Shown: positions 17,552-26,715, counted from the first letter of the stretch. The stretch: 64,000 nt of DNA from JAJFHI01 sp050633705 (GCA_050633705.1 JBOEGZ010000001.1:372001-436000), one strand, 5' to 3'. Translations and numbers: made by a program. The notes: generated from the sequence alone by a model not told the origin.

Positions 17552-20233
17552 CTAATCCGCAAGCAGCGCCTCAATCGCTTCGACAGCGCCACCGGCCTTA
17601 TCACCATCTGGACCACCAGCCTGGGCCATATCGGGGCGACCGCCGCCACCTTTGCCGCCAATAGCCCCAGCGCCTGCCTTAACAAGATCAACCGCGCTCC
17701 AGGTTTGGGTGAGGTCGTCGGTAACGCCAACGGCAAGACCGGCTTTGCCAGCCTCGGTCTTGCCGGCAATGACAACAACACCTGATCCAATCTGTTTCTT
17801 TCCGTCATCAACCAGGCTGCGCAAGTCTTTCGGGTTCAAGCCTTCGACGGTCCGCGCGAGCAGTTTGATGTTGCCGATGGTTCGAATGCCGCTACTGTTA
17901 TCGCCACTTTTTGATCCCGCTCCGGCGCCCAAAGCAAGTTGCTTTTTGGTGTCGGACAGTTGACGTTCGAGTTGCTTTTTTTCGTCAATCAAAGCTTTGA
18001 CGCGGGCGGTCACATCGTCGGGCTTGGTCTTTAAAAGTGCTGCAGCATCTTTCAACAGCCCGTCTTGCCGGCTGAGATAGGCGCGCGCGCTGTCGGCGGT
18101 TAACGCTTCGAGACGGCGCACACCCGATGCGCTTGCCGTTTCGCCAACGATACGCACCAGACCGATATCGCCGGTTCGTTTGACATGGGTTCCGCCACAC
18201 AATTCGATCGACCACGCGGCTTTGGCTTTTGTGGCCTTAGACCGTTTGGCATCTCCCATGCGCACAACACGTACCTCGTCACCATATTTTTCGCCAAACA
18301 AGGCCATGGCGCCTTGCGCTTTTGCATCATCTGGCGTCATCAGATGCGTTTCGACCGCGGCGTTCTCAAGCACAACCCCATTGGCAAGTTCTTCGACTTT
18401 GGCAATTTCATCGGGCTGCATGGGCTTGGTGTGGGAAAAGTCAAAGCGTAGACGATCAGCCGAAACCAACGACCCTTTCTGGGCAACATGGGTGCCGAGC
18501 ACTTGGCGTAACGCCTCATGCAGCAAATGCGTTGCGGAATGGTTGGCGCGAATGGCGGTGCGTTTTTCGTGATCAACATTCAACTCAACAGTCGCTTGCG
18601 TCGTGAAACTGCCGGCCTCGACTTGGCCGAAGTGGACAAACAAGTTGCCGAGTTTTTTCTGTGTGTCCGTGACACGAAACTTTGCACCTTTGGGGCCGAT
18701 GATCGTGCCGACGTCACCAACTTGACCACCGCTCTCTCCATAGAAAGGGGTTTGGTTAGTGATGATTGCGCCGGACTGGCCCTTTTTTAATATATCGATG
18801 GACTTTGCATCGGTGACCAACGCCGTAATGATGCCTTCAGCAATTTCGGCCTCGTAGCCGAGAAATTCACTCGCGCCAATCTCATCTCTGAGCTCAAACC
18901 AGACGGATTCTGTTGCGGCATCACCAGAGCCCTTCCAAGCTTTGCGCGCTTCTGCCTTTTGTTTTTCCATCGCTGTCGCGAAGGCTGCGGTGTCGACATG
19001 AATGTCACGTTCGCGCAAAGCATCTTCGGTGAGGTCAAGCGGAAATCCGTAAGTGTCATAAAGCTTAAACGCGACATCGCCTGACAGCGTATCGCCGGCC
19101 TTGAGGCTGCCCGAAGCATCTGCAAGCAGGCCAAGGCCTTTTTCGAGGGTTTTGCGAAAACGCGTTTCTTCCAGCTTGAGCGTTTCCGTGATCAGGGCAT
19201 CAGCTTGGCGCAATTCATCGTAGCTTTCACCCATCTGACGCACGAGCGTTGGCACAAGACGATGCATGAGTGGCTCTTTCGCGCCAAGCAGATGAGCGTG
19301 GCGCATAGCCCGGCGCATGATACGGCGTAGGACGTAACCGCGTCCTTCGTTGCTTGGCAAAACACCATCGGCAATCAAGAAACTGGTCGAGCGCAAGTGG
19401 TCGGCGATGACGCGATGGCTGGCGCGGTTGGCATCGGTTTCTTCAACGCCTGTTTCTGATACGGAGGCCGCGATCAAGGCTTTGAAGAGATCGGTTTCGT
19501 AATTGTCATGCGTGCCTTGTAAGGTCGCTGCAATGCGTTCCAGCCCCATGCCGGTGTCAATCGAAGGTCGGGGCAAGTTTTTACGGGTCGCGGCGTCAAT
19601 TTGCTCGAACTGCATAAAAACGAGATTCCAGATCTCGATAAACCGATCGCCGTCTTCATCAGGAGAGCCTGGAGGTCCACCGGCAATCTTGTCACCATGG
19701 TCAAAGAAGATTTCCGAGCACGGGCCACACGGTCCAGTTTCGCCCATCGACCAGAAATTGTCAGACGTGGCGATACGGATAATTTTATCATCTGAGAGGC
19801 CCGCGACTTTTTTCCAAATTTTCGCCGCTTCTTCATCTTCGTGAAACACGGTGACGAGCAGGCGTTTTGGATCCAGATCGAACTCTTTGGTAACGAGCTT
19901 CCAAGCCAGAGCGATTGCGTCGTCTTTAAAGTAGTCACCGAACGAAAAGTTACCGAGCATTTCGAAAAATGTGTGGTGGCGCGCGGTGTAGCCGACGTTA
20001 TCGAGATCATTGTGCTTGCCACCTGCGCGCACACACTTTTGCGATGTCGTGGCACGCGTAAAATCGAGCTTTTCCTGGCCGGTGAAGGTGTCTTTGAACT
20101 GAACCATACCGGCATTAGTAAACATCAACGTCGGGTCGTTTAACGGCACCAGCGAAGACGAGGGCACAATGGTGTGACCGTTCTTCTCAAAATACTTGAG
20201 GTAGGCCCGTCTGATCTCGTTGACGCCGTTCAT
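17552..20233 (-). CDS. alaS: Alanyl-tRNA synthetase
   Basis: Charges tRNA-Ala; cytoplasmic. At 893 residues it is full length. The N-terminal class II catalytic core begins MNGVNEIRRAYLKYFEKNGH and shows FTNAGMVQFKDTFTG and the ETGPCGPCSEIFFDHG zinc/adenylate region. The tRNA recognition domain follows, then the editing domain with ANHSATHLLHEA (HxxxH) and CGGTHVKRTGDIG, and a C-terminal oligomerisation domain with a Gly-rich end (GGKGGGGRPDMAQAGG). ATG 20233 matches the family N-terminus. The gene follows recA on the same strand, as in many bacteria, but 728 bases separate them and recA has its own terminator. Confidence 0.98.
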   Translation of the reverse strand: MNGVNEIRRAYLKYFEKNGHTIVPSSSLVPLNDPTLMFTNAGMVQFKDTFTGQEKLDFTRATTSQKCVRAGGKHNDLDNVGYTARHHTFFEMLGNFSFGDYFKDDAIALAWKLVTKEFDLDPKRLLVTVFHEDEEAAKIWKKVAGLSDDKIIRIATSDNFWSMGETGPCGPCSEIFFDHGDKIAGGPPGSPDEDGDRFIEIWNLVFMQFEQIDAATRKNLPRPSIDTGMGLERIAATLQGTHDNYETDLFKALIAASVSETGVEETDANRASHRVIADHLRSTSFLIADGVLPSNEGRGYVLRRIMRRAMRHAHLLGAKEPLMHRLVPTLVRQMGESYDELRQADALITETLKLEETRFRKTLEKGLGLLADASGSLKAGDTLSGDVAFKLYDTYGFPLDLTEDALRERDIHVDTAAFATAMEKQKAEARKAWKGSGDAATESVWFELRDEIGASEFLGYEAEIAEGIITALVTDAKSIDILKKGQSGAIITNQTPFYGESGGQVGDVGTIIGPKGAKFRVTDTQKKLGNLFVHFGQVEAGSFTTQATVELNVDHEKRTAIRANHSATHLLHEALRQVLGTHVAQKGSLVSADRLRFDFSHTKPMQPDEIAKVEELANGVVLENAAVETHLMTPDDAKAQGAMALFGEKYGDEVRVVRMGDAKRSKATKAKAAWSIELCGGTHVKRTGDIGLVRIVGETASASGVRRLEALTADSARAYLSRQDGLLKDAAALLKTKPDDVTARVKALIDEKKQLERQLSDTKKQLALGAGAGSKSGDNSSGIRTIGNIKLLARTVEGLNPKDLRSLVDDGKKQIGSGVVVIAGKTEAGKAGLAVGVTDDLTQTWSAVDLVKAGAGAIGGKGGGGRPDMAQAGGPDGDKAGGAVEAIEALLAD

Positions 20234-20961
20234 GGCTGCCTTTCGTTTCGTTCGTTATTGCCGCTGCCGGTTCGCTTACCAACCAACGCATTTAAGTTCC
20301 GCGTTTCCAATGCTTTTAAACTGGCCAGAGGCGTGATGGCCAGCACGTGTTGCCATGGAGTTTGTATCCCACCCCTCCTGAAAATCGGGCACCTGGAACC
20401 GGTGCTAACCTGATGCCAATGAACGCCCGACCTGTCCGCCACTTTTAGCCGTGGCTCAGGAGCGTGTCCACATCGGGTCTATGGCACCGGCTGTTGCCCA
20501 TGAAAAAAGCTAACGTTTTGAAATGGCCTATAAATATTAGCCATGCGCAACGTGATCCGCCAGCCGTTCAGGTTGGCTTTGCAGGGGGGCAAGCCAATGC
20601 GATGCGAATCTCAGGGCAAATCGATCAAGAATTGCGGCTGGTCGCGGTGTCAGCGCAGGTGCAGGCTTGATCGCGACGATAGGTGAAATGGCCAATTTGT
20701 TGGCCCGCCAAGGGCGCGCATTTCAGAGCGTTGAAAACCGCAAAGAAAGAATTTTAACGCCAAGACGGGTTCGGGTGTTGGGCAAAAGGGGTTGGGGTGT
20801 GACTGGGCCGGGTGTGATCAGTGAGGCGGGCACGAAAAAGCATGCCTATCAAAAGAGGCCCACCCCCAAAATGGCCCCACCAAAAGACCGCAAAAAAAGA
20901 GGACCGCAACCCGCGACCCTCTTTCAAAACAAGTTTCGTCTTCTAAAACGGTATCTGAGAC
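20234..20961. other. recA-alaS spacer
   Basis: A 728-base gap. Frames at 20464-20670 and 20230-20442 show no protein-like features. Apart from the recA terminator it contains an imperfect palindrome centred near 20346 (ATGGC...GCCAT around CACGTG) and a short purine-rich stretch. The alaS promoter must lie here. No known riboswitch motif was recognised. Confidence 0.4.
20891..20926 (-). terminator. recA terminator
   Basis: On the minus strand AAAGAGG is followed by a GC-rich loop, then CCTCTTT and a run of T. The plus-strand arms are 20896-20902 and 20918-20924, with seven A bases at 20892-20898 providing the T-tract in the transcript. It lies about 36 bases past the recA stop. Confidence 0.85.
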
Positions 20962-22047
20962 TTATGCGTCGTCATCGCCTGCATCATCGTCTTTGTCAGA
21001 TGCATCATCAATCAACATCTTCTCAACGATCAGACCGGCGCTTTCACGCACAGCCAATTCGATCTCGTTGGCGATTTTTGGATTTTCGCGCAGAAAGTTC
21101 TTTGAATTTTCGCGACCCTGACCCAGGCGTTCGCCTTCATAAGAGAACCACGCGCCAGATTTTTCGACGACCCCAGCCTTGACGCCAAGATCGATCAACT
21201 CGCCGAGTTTGGAAATGCCTTCGCCATACATGATGTCAAACTCCACCTTCTTAAACGGTGGTGCGACTTTGTTTTTAACGACTTTAACGCGGGTTTGGTT
21301 GCCAACGATGTCATCGCCATTTTTGATCTGGCCGATGCGACGAATATCAAGACGCACGGAGGAATAAAATTTCAGTGCGTTACCGCCGGTCGTGGTTTCA
21401 GGGTTGCCAAACATCACGCCAATTTTCATGCGGATTTGGTTGATGAACACAACCATGGTGTGCGATTTGGAAATTGATCCCGTCAGTTTGCGCAGCGCTT
21501 GGCTCATCAGGCGGGCTTGCAAGCCGGGTAGGCTGTCGCCCATATCGCCTTCAAGTTCGGCGCGCGGGGTGAGGGCTGCAACAGAATCGACCACCAAAAC
21601 ATCAACCGCGCCTGAGCGCACAAGTGTGTCGGTAATCTCTAAGGCTTGTTCGCCGGTGTCGGGTTGGGAAATCAACAGGTCTTCGACTTTCACGCCGAGC
21701 TTTCTGGCGTAGACCGGGTCAATCGCGTGTTCTGCGTCGACGAATGCGCAGGTGCCGCCAGCTTTCTGAGCTTCGGCGACGACATGCAACGCGAGGGTCG
21801 TTTTGCCGGAGGATTCCGGGCCATAAACTTCGACGATGCGCCCTTTCGGTAGTCCGCCAATACCCAGCGCGATATCCAGCCCCAACGAACCGGTTGAGAT
21901 CGCTTCAATATCGAGCGCTTCATCAGCGCCAAGGCGCATGATTGAGCCCTTGCCGAAGTTTTTATCGATTTGCGCCAACGCGGCATCAAGTGCCTTTTGC
22001 TTATCCATTCCGCCCCCTTCGACGATGCGAAGCTCTGGTGTCGTCAT
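20962..22047 (-). CDS. recA: DNA recombinase RecA
   Basis: Strand-exchange ATPase for homologous recombination and activator of LexA cleavage. At 361 residues it is full length and nearly invariant: DKQKALDAALAQIDKNFGKG at the N-terminus, Walker A GPESSGKTTLA near residue 70, loop L1 region PGLQARLMSQALRKLTG, NQIRMKIGVMFGNPETTTGG, and an acidic tail (DDASDKDDDAGDDDA). The start is slightly longer than common (MTTPELRIVEGGGMDKQK), and an alternative start at the second Met would remove 13 residues. A LexA-box-like site lies 52-66 bases upstream. It is monocistronic, ending in its own terminator. Confidence 0.99.
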   Translation of the reverse strand: MTTPELRIVEGGGMDKQKALDAALAQIDKNFGKGSIMRLGADEALDIEAISTGSLGLDIALGIGGLPKGRIVEVYGPESSGKTTLALHVVAEAQKAGGTCAFVDAEHAIDPVYARKLGVKVEDLLISQPDTGEQALEITDTLVRSGAVDVLVVDSVAALTPRAELEGDMGDSLPGLQARLMSQALRKLTGSISKSHTMVVFINQIRMKIGVMFGNPETTTGGNALKFYSSVRLDIRRIGQIKNGDDIVGNQTRVKVVKNKVAPPFKKVEFDIMYGEGISKLGELIDLGVKAGVVEKSGAWFSYEGERLGQGRENSKNFLRENPKIANEIELAVRESAGLIVEKMLIDDASDKDDDAGDDDA

Positions 22048-22098
22048 TGTCCGGTTCCCTTATTTCATGTGCCGCTCAGCAAAACAATTAAAGTAAAT

Positions 22099-22113
22099 GT
22101 ACATGTTTTGTTC
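22099..22113. promoter_or_regulatory. Candidate LexA (SOS) box upstream of recA
   Basis: GTAC-N7-GTTC on the plus strand matches the alphaproteobacterial LexA consensus GTTC-N7-GTTC at seven of eight fixed positions. It lies 52 bases before the recA start, in the promoter region. The same region is shared with the divergent two-gene cassette. Confidence 0.55.
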
Positions 22114-22153
22114 TCTTTTGGCAAGGGAAGGCTAAGATGTTGGGAATAATATG

Positions 22154-22170
22154 GAATATCGTTTATATTC
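22154..22170. promoter_or_regulatory. Inverted repeat in the recA/cassette divergent region
   Basis: GAATAT-cgttt-ATATTC is a perfect 6-bp inverted repeat in AT-rich DNA. It could be an operator, or part of a promoter, for the plus-strand cassette. No known regulator was matched. Confidence 0.3.
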
Positions 22171-22358
22171 TATTTTTGTTCCGGGTGATTTGTGTCAGGG
22201 AAGCTCCTTCACAAAATTACGGATGATGCGCCATGCGACAAGAATCACGAAAACTTAAACCAGTGCCACCAAGTAGGATCCCTGAAAAAAATTTCGCAGT
22301 TGCGAAGTTTCGGTGTTCATGCCCCTTATATGCTCAGATGACAGATTGGGGGTTTTTC

Positions 22359-23195
22359 GTGCTTGTTTATTATTTTCGCTTTTCTCTAAAGCCAGTGGCA
22401 GTGCCGGATAGCTTTGGCGCATTATCAGAGAAGGGTCAGCTATACTCGCGAGAAGAGTGGTTGCGGTACTACTTCTCAGAACAGCGTGAATTTGAACATC
22501 AAAAGCAAGACTTTGCTTTTATCCCTGAACATAATATCGGGATGAACAAACCAGAACATCTCATTATCGGATACATCGCTAGGCCAAGAGTTGTGGCAGA
22601 ACGTGCCCCACCAAGCGACGGATTTCATCCTGTCGAACATCAATCTTGGCGTGGCGCACTAATCGTAATCGATCCTACTTCGCATAAGGATGGTCAAAAA
22701 ATTGCGCTTGAGCACCGGAGTGACATCGGCAAACCCATTTCAGTCTTAAAATCTTTGGCACGCTCCATGTCGGTGGGTGATGAACCTCCGCCCTTTGATG
22801 TACAGATCGACCCAATAGTGGAGGCATCCTCATTTTGGAACTTTGCAGAGCAAAATGACTTCAACATAAATTGGCTATCGTTTGACGCCGCGCCACCTAA
22901 TATGTTTGGCGGCGCTGGCGACTACAAAGATGAAATGCGTATGTTGAGAGAGAAAAACCGAGTAAATCGAGTCAAAACGACTATGACTAGTGATACAACC
23001 ATTGACGTACTGGCTGGCAATATAAAAGAAGTTGTCGACTACACGGAAATGGGCGCGGGCAGTATTCGTGCCAGAACAGCAGACAATAAGACTTACAATT
23101 CAAAAAACTACATAAAACAAGATAGTATCGATGCTGAGTACGATAGTGAGGATTTTTGGTCTAAAATAGGCGAGTGGTTAGGAGAGCGTTTCTAA
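22359..23195 (+). CDS. Hypothetical protein, first gene of an acquired-looking cassette
   Basis: No family recognised with confidence. The 278-residue form begins at GTG 22359, six bases after GGGGG, with a beta-strand-like start (LVYYFRFSLKP). In-frame ATGs at 22338 and 22233 would extend it to 285 or 320 residues but lack ribosome sites, and the extra residues look unlike coding sequence. The protein is mixed alpha/beta, charged, without signal or membrane segments. Its middle (GALIVIDPTSHKDGQKIA) and end (MRMLREKNRVNRVKTTMTSD) recall the DUF4747-type layout seen in mobile genes, an impression from memory only. Codon use and composition are AT-rich compared with neighbours. The stop is fused to the next start as TAATG, so the two products probably act together. 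Confidence 0.6.
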   Translation: MLVYYFRFSLKPVAVPDSFGALSEKGQLYSREEWLRYYFSEQREFEHQKQDFAFIPEHNIGMNKPEHLIIGYIARPRVVAERAPPSDGFHPVEHQSWRGALIVIDPTSHKDGQKIALEHRSDIGKPISVLKSLARSMSVGDEPPPFDVQIDPIVEASSFWNFAEQNDFNINWLSFDAAPPNMFGGAGDYKDEMRMLREKNRVNRVKTTMTSDTTIDVLAGNIKEVVDYTEMGAGSIRARTADNKTYNSKNYIKQDSIDAEYDSEDFWSKIGEWLGERF

Positions 23196-23665
23196 TGAAC
23201 AAAGGTCTCGCCTACGGTATTCTTTGCGCTTTTATTGCGGCGTCTATAGCACTGATAGCCGCTCGACCAGAGTGGGTAGACGATAGCAATCGATTTTTCC
23301 GTGAGTTTGTAAATCATGAATTTATCAACGTACTCGGTGTTATCTTGGCGATAACGCTTGCCTCCGCAGCGCAAATTCATCTTGCATTTAATCGGATCGA
23401 AGAGCGCTACAAAGTAAGAAATGCTTTGGAAAAAACGAGAGGTGAGTTGCGCAATAACGCGTACTGGTTAATCGGCCTATTTCTGTTCGGAGTTGTAATC
23501 GTTGTAACGAAACCGGTTGTTTGCAGTGGTCCGACTGGTCAGGCTTTTTTCAATCTAACAGCATTGCTCGTTCTAGTCTGGCACGTTTTAATCCTCGTCA
23601 GTCTCACACAACTTGTTTTTTCAATTGAATCGGAGTTCCCAGACGACAGAGATTCTGGAGCGTGA
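23195..23665 (+). CDS. Small four-helix membrane protein, coupled to the upstream hypothetical gene
   Basis: A 156-residue predicted inner-membrane protein. Hydrophobic segments lie at about residues 4-21 (AYGILCAFIAASIALIAA), 40-58, 86-105 (YWLIGLFLFGVVIVV) and 118-142. A charged cytoplasmic-type loop (NRIEERYKVRNALEKTRGEL) separates helices 2 and 3. ATG 23195 shares one base with the upstream stop (TAATG) and has TTAGGAGAG 8 bases before it, which decides the start over an upstream GTG at 23174. The composition is AT-rich like its partner. Pairs of a soluble protein and a small multi-helix membrane protein are common in phage-defence modules, but no known system was identified. Confidence 0.65.
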   Translation: MNKGLAYGILCAFIAASIALIAARPEWVDDSNRFFREFVNHEFINVLGVILAITLASAAQIHLAFNRIEERYKVRNALEKTRGELRNNAYWLIGLFLFGVVIVVTKPVVCSGPTGQAFFNLTALLVLVWHVLILVSLTQLVFSIESEFPDDRDSGA

Positions 23666-23733
23666 CAAAAAGTGCCGATTTGAAAGAAACTGATGGAGCT
23701 AATCTTTTGAATAGCTCCTAGATCCAACCCACC

Positions 23734-24075
23734 TCACTTCCCAAGCCCACGCCGCACCTTTAAGTCATCATTCCTCTCCAACGTCAGCTCAAGCGGTGGA
23801 CGGGCAGTCTTTGGCAGCCAGCCAATTTCAAGCGACCGCGCGATCAACTCTGCAACCAAGGCTGGTTTGACAACGCGGATTGGTGCTGGGTTCGTCACGC
23901 CTGCATAGAGTTTTGCTTGGCTTGAAAAATGAACCTGAATGCGGATCTCAAGCCTCTGGCCGTTGACCTCGGCGTGTTGCACAACAAGCGTCACCCATTG
24001 CCCGTCAGGTGCGATGGCCCAGCGATATGTGTCATCACCGACAGTGATGGCGCGGGAACTCTTTTTGGATAACAT
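23734..24075 (-). CDS. Conserved-looking hypothetical protein
   Basis: Unrecognised. A 113-residue protein from ATG 24075 (a start at 24105 would add ten residues). It is predicted alpha/beta without signal or membrane segments: an N-terminal pair of strands (RAITVGDDTYRWAIAPDGQW), a central amphipathic strand (RLEIRIQVHF) and a helix followed by a basic end (ELIARSLEIGWLPKTARPPLELTLERNDD). The sequence has normal host-like codon use, unlike the cassette next to it, so it may mark the edge of the acquired segment. It runs in the same direction as the SDR gene but lies downstream of it. Function is unknown. Confidence 0.5.
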   Translation of the reverse strand: MLSKKSSRAITVGDDTYRWAIAPDGQWVTLVVQHAEVNGQRLEIRIQVHFSSQAKLYAGVTNPAPIRVVKPALVAELIARSLEIGWLPKTARPPLELTLERNDDLKVRRGLGK

Positions 24076-24189
24076 TGCTCGTGTCCAATCTCCAGGTAAT
24101 GCCAAGCCAAAGCAGCGAACGCATCACAAATCAATTCCTGGATGGGACATCAAAGCACAATTCGTTTTGTCAGTGTTGATCGCTAAGAC

Positions 24190-24948
24190 CTAAACGTCTT
24201 GTGGTTGAATAATTTTTCGTTCGGCGAGCCACTCACGCGCGCTCACCAATTGGCCGTTTTCTTGATAGTCGGGCACCACCATGGCGACATAAGCCAACGC
24301 CACCTGTTCGGCTGTTGGCAATGTTTTGGGGTCTTCGCCTGGAAAAGCTTTCGCGCGCATTCCCGTTGCGGTCCCACCTGGCGTGATGATGTTCACGCGC
24401 ATCAGTGAATCAGCAATCTCGTTGGCATATGTTTTTGCCATGGCTTCAACACCGGCTTTGGCTGCTGCATAAGGTCCCCAATAGGCGTATTTACCGGTTG
24501 CCGCACCTGATGACACAAACAGCACGCGACCCGCATCAGAACGACGCAACAGTGGATCAAGCGTTCTAATCAATCGCCAGTTGGCCGTAAGGTTGGTTGC
24601 GATCACATCGTCCCAAGCCGTTGTTGCAACATGTGGCAAGGGTGTCAGCGGCCCAAGCATGGCGCCGTTGGCAATAAAGATGTCGATTTTGCCCCAGCGC
24701 TGATAAAGCGACGGGCCGAGATTGTCGATTTTCTCACCGTCTTTCAGATCCAGCGGGATGAGTGTTGCCTGGCCGCCGATGTTTTGAATCTCATCGTCAA
24801 GTTCTTCCAAAGCGCCGACGGTTCGAGCCGTTGCAATCACGTGGGCCCCTTCGCGCGCCAATTCCAATGCCGTGGCGCGACCAATGCCGCGCGATGCGCC
24901 CGTGATGAGCGCCAGTCGGTTTTCTAAGCGGGGGGTGTCATTAGACAT
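24190..24948 (-). CDS. Short-chain dehydrogenase/reductase
   Basis: NAD(P)-dependent oxidoreductase of the classical SDR family, 252 residues from ATG 24948 (an earlier frame start at 25038 adds 30 residues lacking the fold). Visible motifs are the cofactor loop TGASRGIGR near residue 19, the NGA stretch (FIANGAMLGPL) replacing the common NNAG, the active-site Ser in FVSSGAATGK and the Tyr-x-x-x-Lys in YAAAKAGVEA. The C-terminal region GGTATGMRAKAFPGEDP is typical of the substrate loop. The substrate is unknown. It lies downstream of purF on the same strand but is separated by about 240 bases. Confidence 0.85.
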   Translation of the reverse strand: MSNDTPRLENRLALITGASRGIGRATALELAREGAHVIATARTVGALEELDDEIQNIGGQATLIPLDLKDGEKIDNLGPSLYQRWGKIDIFIANGAMLGPLTPLPHVATTAWDDVIATNLTANWRLIRTLDPLLRRSDAGRVLFVSSGAATGKYAYWGPYAAAKAGVEAMAKTYANEIADSLMRVNIITPGGTATGMRAKAFPGEDPKTLPTAEQVALAYVAMVVPDYQENGQLVSAREWLAERKIIQPQDV

Positions 24949-25185
24949 TACAAAGACGGCCTTTGGTTTCGTGAGCGTTGATCGCAAGCGTTGGTGAGGT
25001 TGAGACGGCAACCTCAAACGATCGATACTCCCCAACAATTGGGATCACGTTTACCCAGCCGGGCAGCCGAGCGCAAGGCGCGCCAAAGCCAATGATTGGC
25101 AGGTGCTTGAAGTGCTGGTGATTAACGTTTGTCTTCTTGGGCCTGGGTCTGAGTTTGCGCTTGAACCTGGATCTGGGCCACGGTG

Positions 25186-26715
25186 TTACATAACCTCGGC
25201 GAGCAGCGATAACTGCTTGGGTGCCTCTGTGCCGTCTCTGTCGGTCAATGGCGTTGGATATTCGCCTGTAAAACAATGATCGGTAAATTGAGGGCACAAG
25301 TTATCCCGGCCGTCTTCACCAACAGCGCGATAAACACCGTCGATCGACAAAAACGCCAACGACGAAGCATTCATGAATTTGCGCATACCCTCAAGGTTCA
25401 ACTGGGCTGCCAACAGGCCTTGCTTGGTAGGTGTGTCGATGCCGTAAAAATCTGGATTTGTAATTGGTGGGCAGGCAATGCGCATATGGACTTCGCGGGC
25501 GCCGGCTTCATACATCAATTGGACAATCTTCTTTGACGTTGTGCCGCGCACGACACTGTCATCGATCAACAAGATACGCTTGCCACGAATAACACCCGCG
25601 TTGGCAGAGTGTTTCAACTTCACACCCAAAGCGCGGATCTGTTGCTCTGGTTCAATGAATGTGCGTCCGACGTAATGGTTGCGGATGATGCCAAGTTCAA
25701 ATGGAATGCCGGAATGCTGGGAATATCCAATTGCCGCCGGTACGCCGCTGTCTGGAATGGGGACAACAACATCAACGTCGGCCGGACTTTCGGCAGCCAA
25801 TTGCACGCCCAACTGCTTTCGCACGTCGTAGACAGAGTTGCCATTGATGATGCTATCTGGTCGCGCAAAGTAGATGTACTCGAAGATGCAGGACTGCGCT
25901 GGGCGCCTGGGGAACGGGCGGTGGCTTTCAAGGCCGTCCTTTGTGATCGCAACGACTTCGCCATTTTCAACTTCGCGGACGAATTTTGCGTTGACGATAT
26001 CAAGCGCGCACGTTTCCGATGCCAACACATATCCACCGTTGTCGAGGCGGCCGATAACCAATGGGCGAATACCAACGGGGTCGCGAGCACCGATCAGCAT
26101 GTCGTTTGTTAAGGCCACCAATGCATAAGCGCCTTCGATTTGGCGAATGGCATCAACAAAGCGTTCAACAATGCGCCGCTTCTTAGAACGCGACAACAAA
26201 TGCAGGATAACTTCGGTGTCAGAAGTCGACTGACAAATCGCACCAGAGGAAACAAGTTCACGGCGTAAGGTGAGGGCGTTGGTCAGGTTGCCATTATGCG
26301 CGACGGCAAAGCCACCAGTATCGAGATCAGCAAACAACGGCTGCACATTGCGCAGGATGGTTTCGCCAGTTGTAGAATAACGGTTGTGACCAACGGCGCT
26401 TGCGCCTTTCAAACGGTCGATCACATTTTGCTTGTTGAAGTTATCGCCGACAAGCCCCATGCGCCGTTCAAGATGAAATTGGTTGCCATCACACGTGGCA
26501 ATACCTGCTGCTTCTTGACCACGATGTTGCAGGGCATGGAGGCCAAGAGCTGTAATCGCCGAAGCGTCCTTGTTGCCAAAGACGCCGAACACGCCACATT
26601 CTTCGCGCAGCCGATCATCGCCATATCGCGAGTAGGTTTCGTCAACAGCTGGAGTACTGTCGGGGCGGTCGACGGGTTTGGTGTCGGCGAAAGATTTTTG
26701 GGGCAGTGTAACCAT
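25186..26715 (-). CDS. purF: Amidophosphoribosyltransferase
   Basis: First committed enzyme of purine synthesis: PRPP plus glutamine gives 5-phosphoribosylamine. The glutaminase domain begins with the nucleophile Cys in EECGVFGVFGNKD, at residue 40 of the 509-residue form starting at ATG 26715 (AGGTGG just upstream). That implies a propeptide of about 39 residues to be removed. The PRTase domain carries ILLIDDSVVRGTTS. Cys residues in CPPITNPDFYG and NLCPQFTDHCFTGEYPTPL match the iron-sulfur type of PurF (Bacillus-like). Downstream of cvpA on the same strand, the usual purF partner. Confidence 0.97.
   Translation of the reverse strand: MVTLPQKSFADTKPVDRPDSTPAVDETYSRYGDDRLREECGVFGVFGNKDASAITALGLHALQHRGQEAAGIATCDGNQFHLERRMGLVGDNFNKQNVIDRLKGASAVGHNRYSTTGETILRNVQPLFADLDTGGFAVAHNGNLTNALTLRRELVSSGAICQSTSDTEVILHLLSRSKKRRIVERFVDAIRQIEGAYALVALTNDMLIGARDPVGIRPLVIGRLDNGGYVLASETCALDIVNAKFVREVENGEVVAITKDGLESHRPFPRRPAQSCIFEYIYFARPDSIINGNSVYDVRKQLGVQLAAESPADVDVVVPIPDSGVPAAIGYSQHSGIPFELGIIRNHYVGRTFIEPEQQIRALGVKLKHSANAGVIRGKRILLIDDSVVRGTTSKKIVQLMYEAGAREVHMRIACPPITNPDFYGIDTPTKQGLLAAQLNLEGMRKFMNASSLAFLSIDGVYRAVGEDGRDNLCPQFTDHCFTGEYPTPLTDRDGTEAPKQLSLLAEVM

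Noticed and set aside
20234..20895. Riboswitch or 4.5S/6S RNA in the recA-alaS spacer
   Set aside because: No conserved motif such as the SRP RNA loop was found; only short inverted repeats.
20667..21182. Plus-strand frame overlapping the end of recA
   Set aside because: It lies antisense to recA and its terminator, and the protein is low complexity without any domain.
22233..23665. Assignment of the cassette to the Kiwa defence system
   Set aside because: Only the pairing of a soluble and a four-helix protein is alike; gene order differs and no KwaB-specific feature was recognised.
23734..24075. Toxin-antitoxin partner for the cassette
   Set aside because: Opposite strand, host-like composition and no toxin or antitoxin features.
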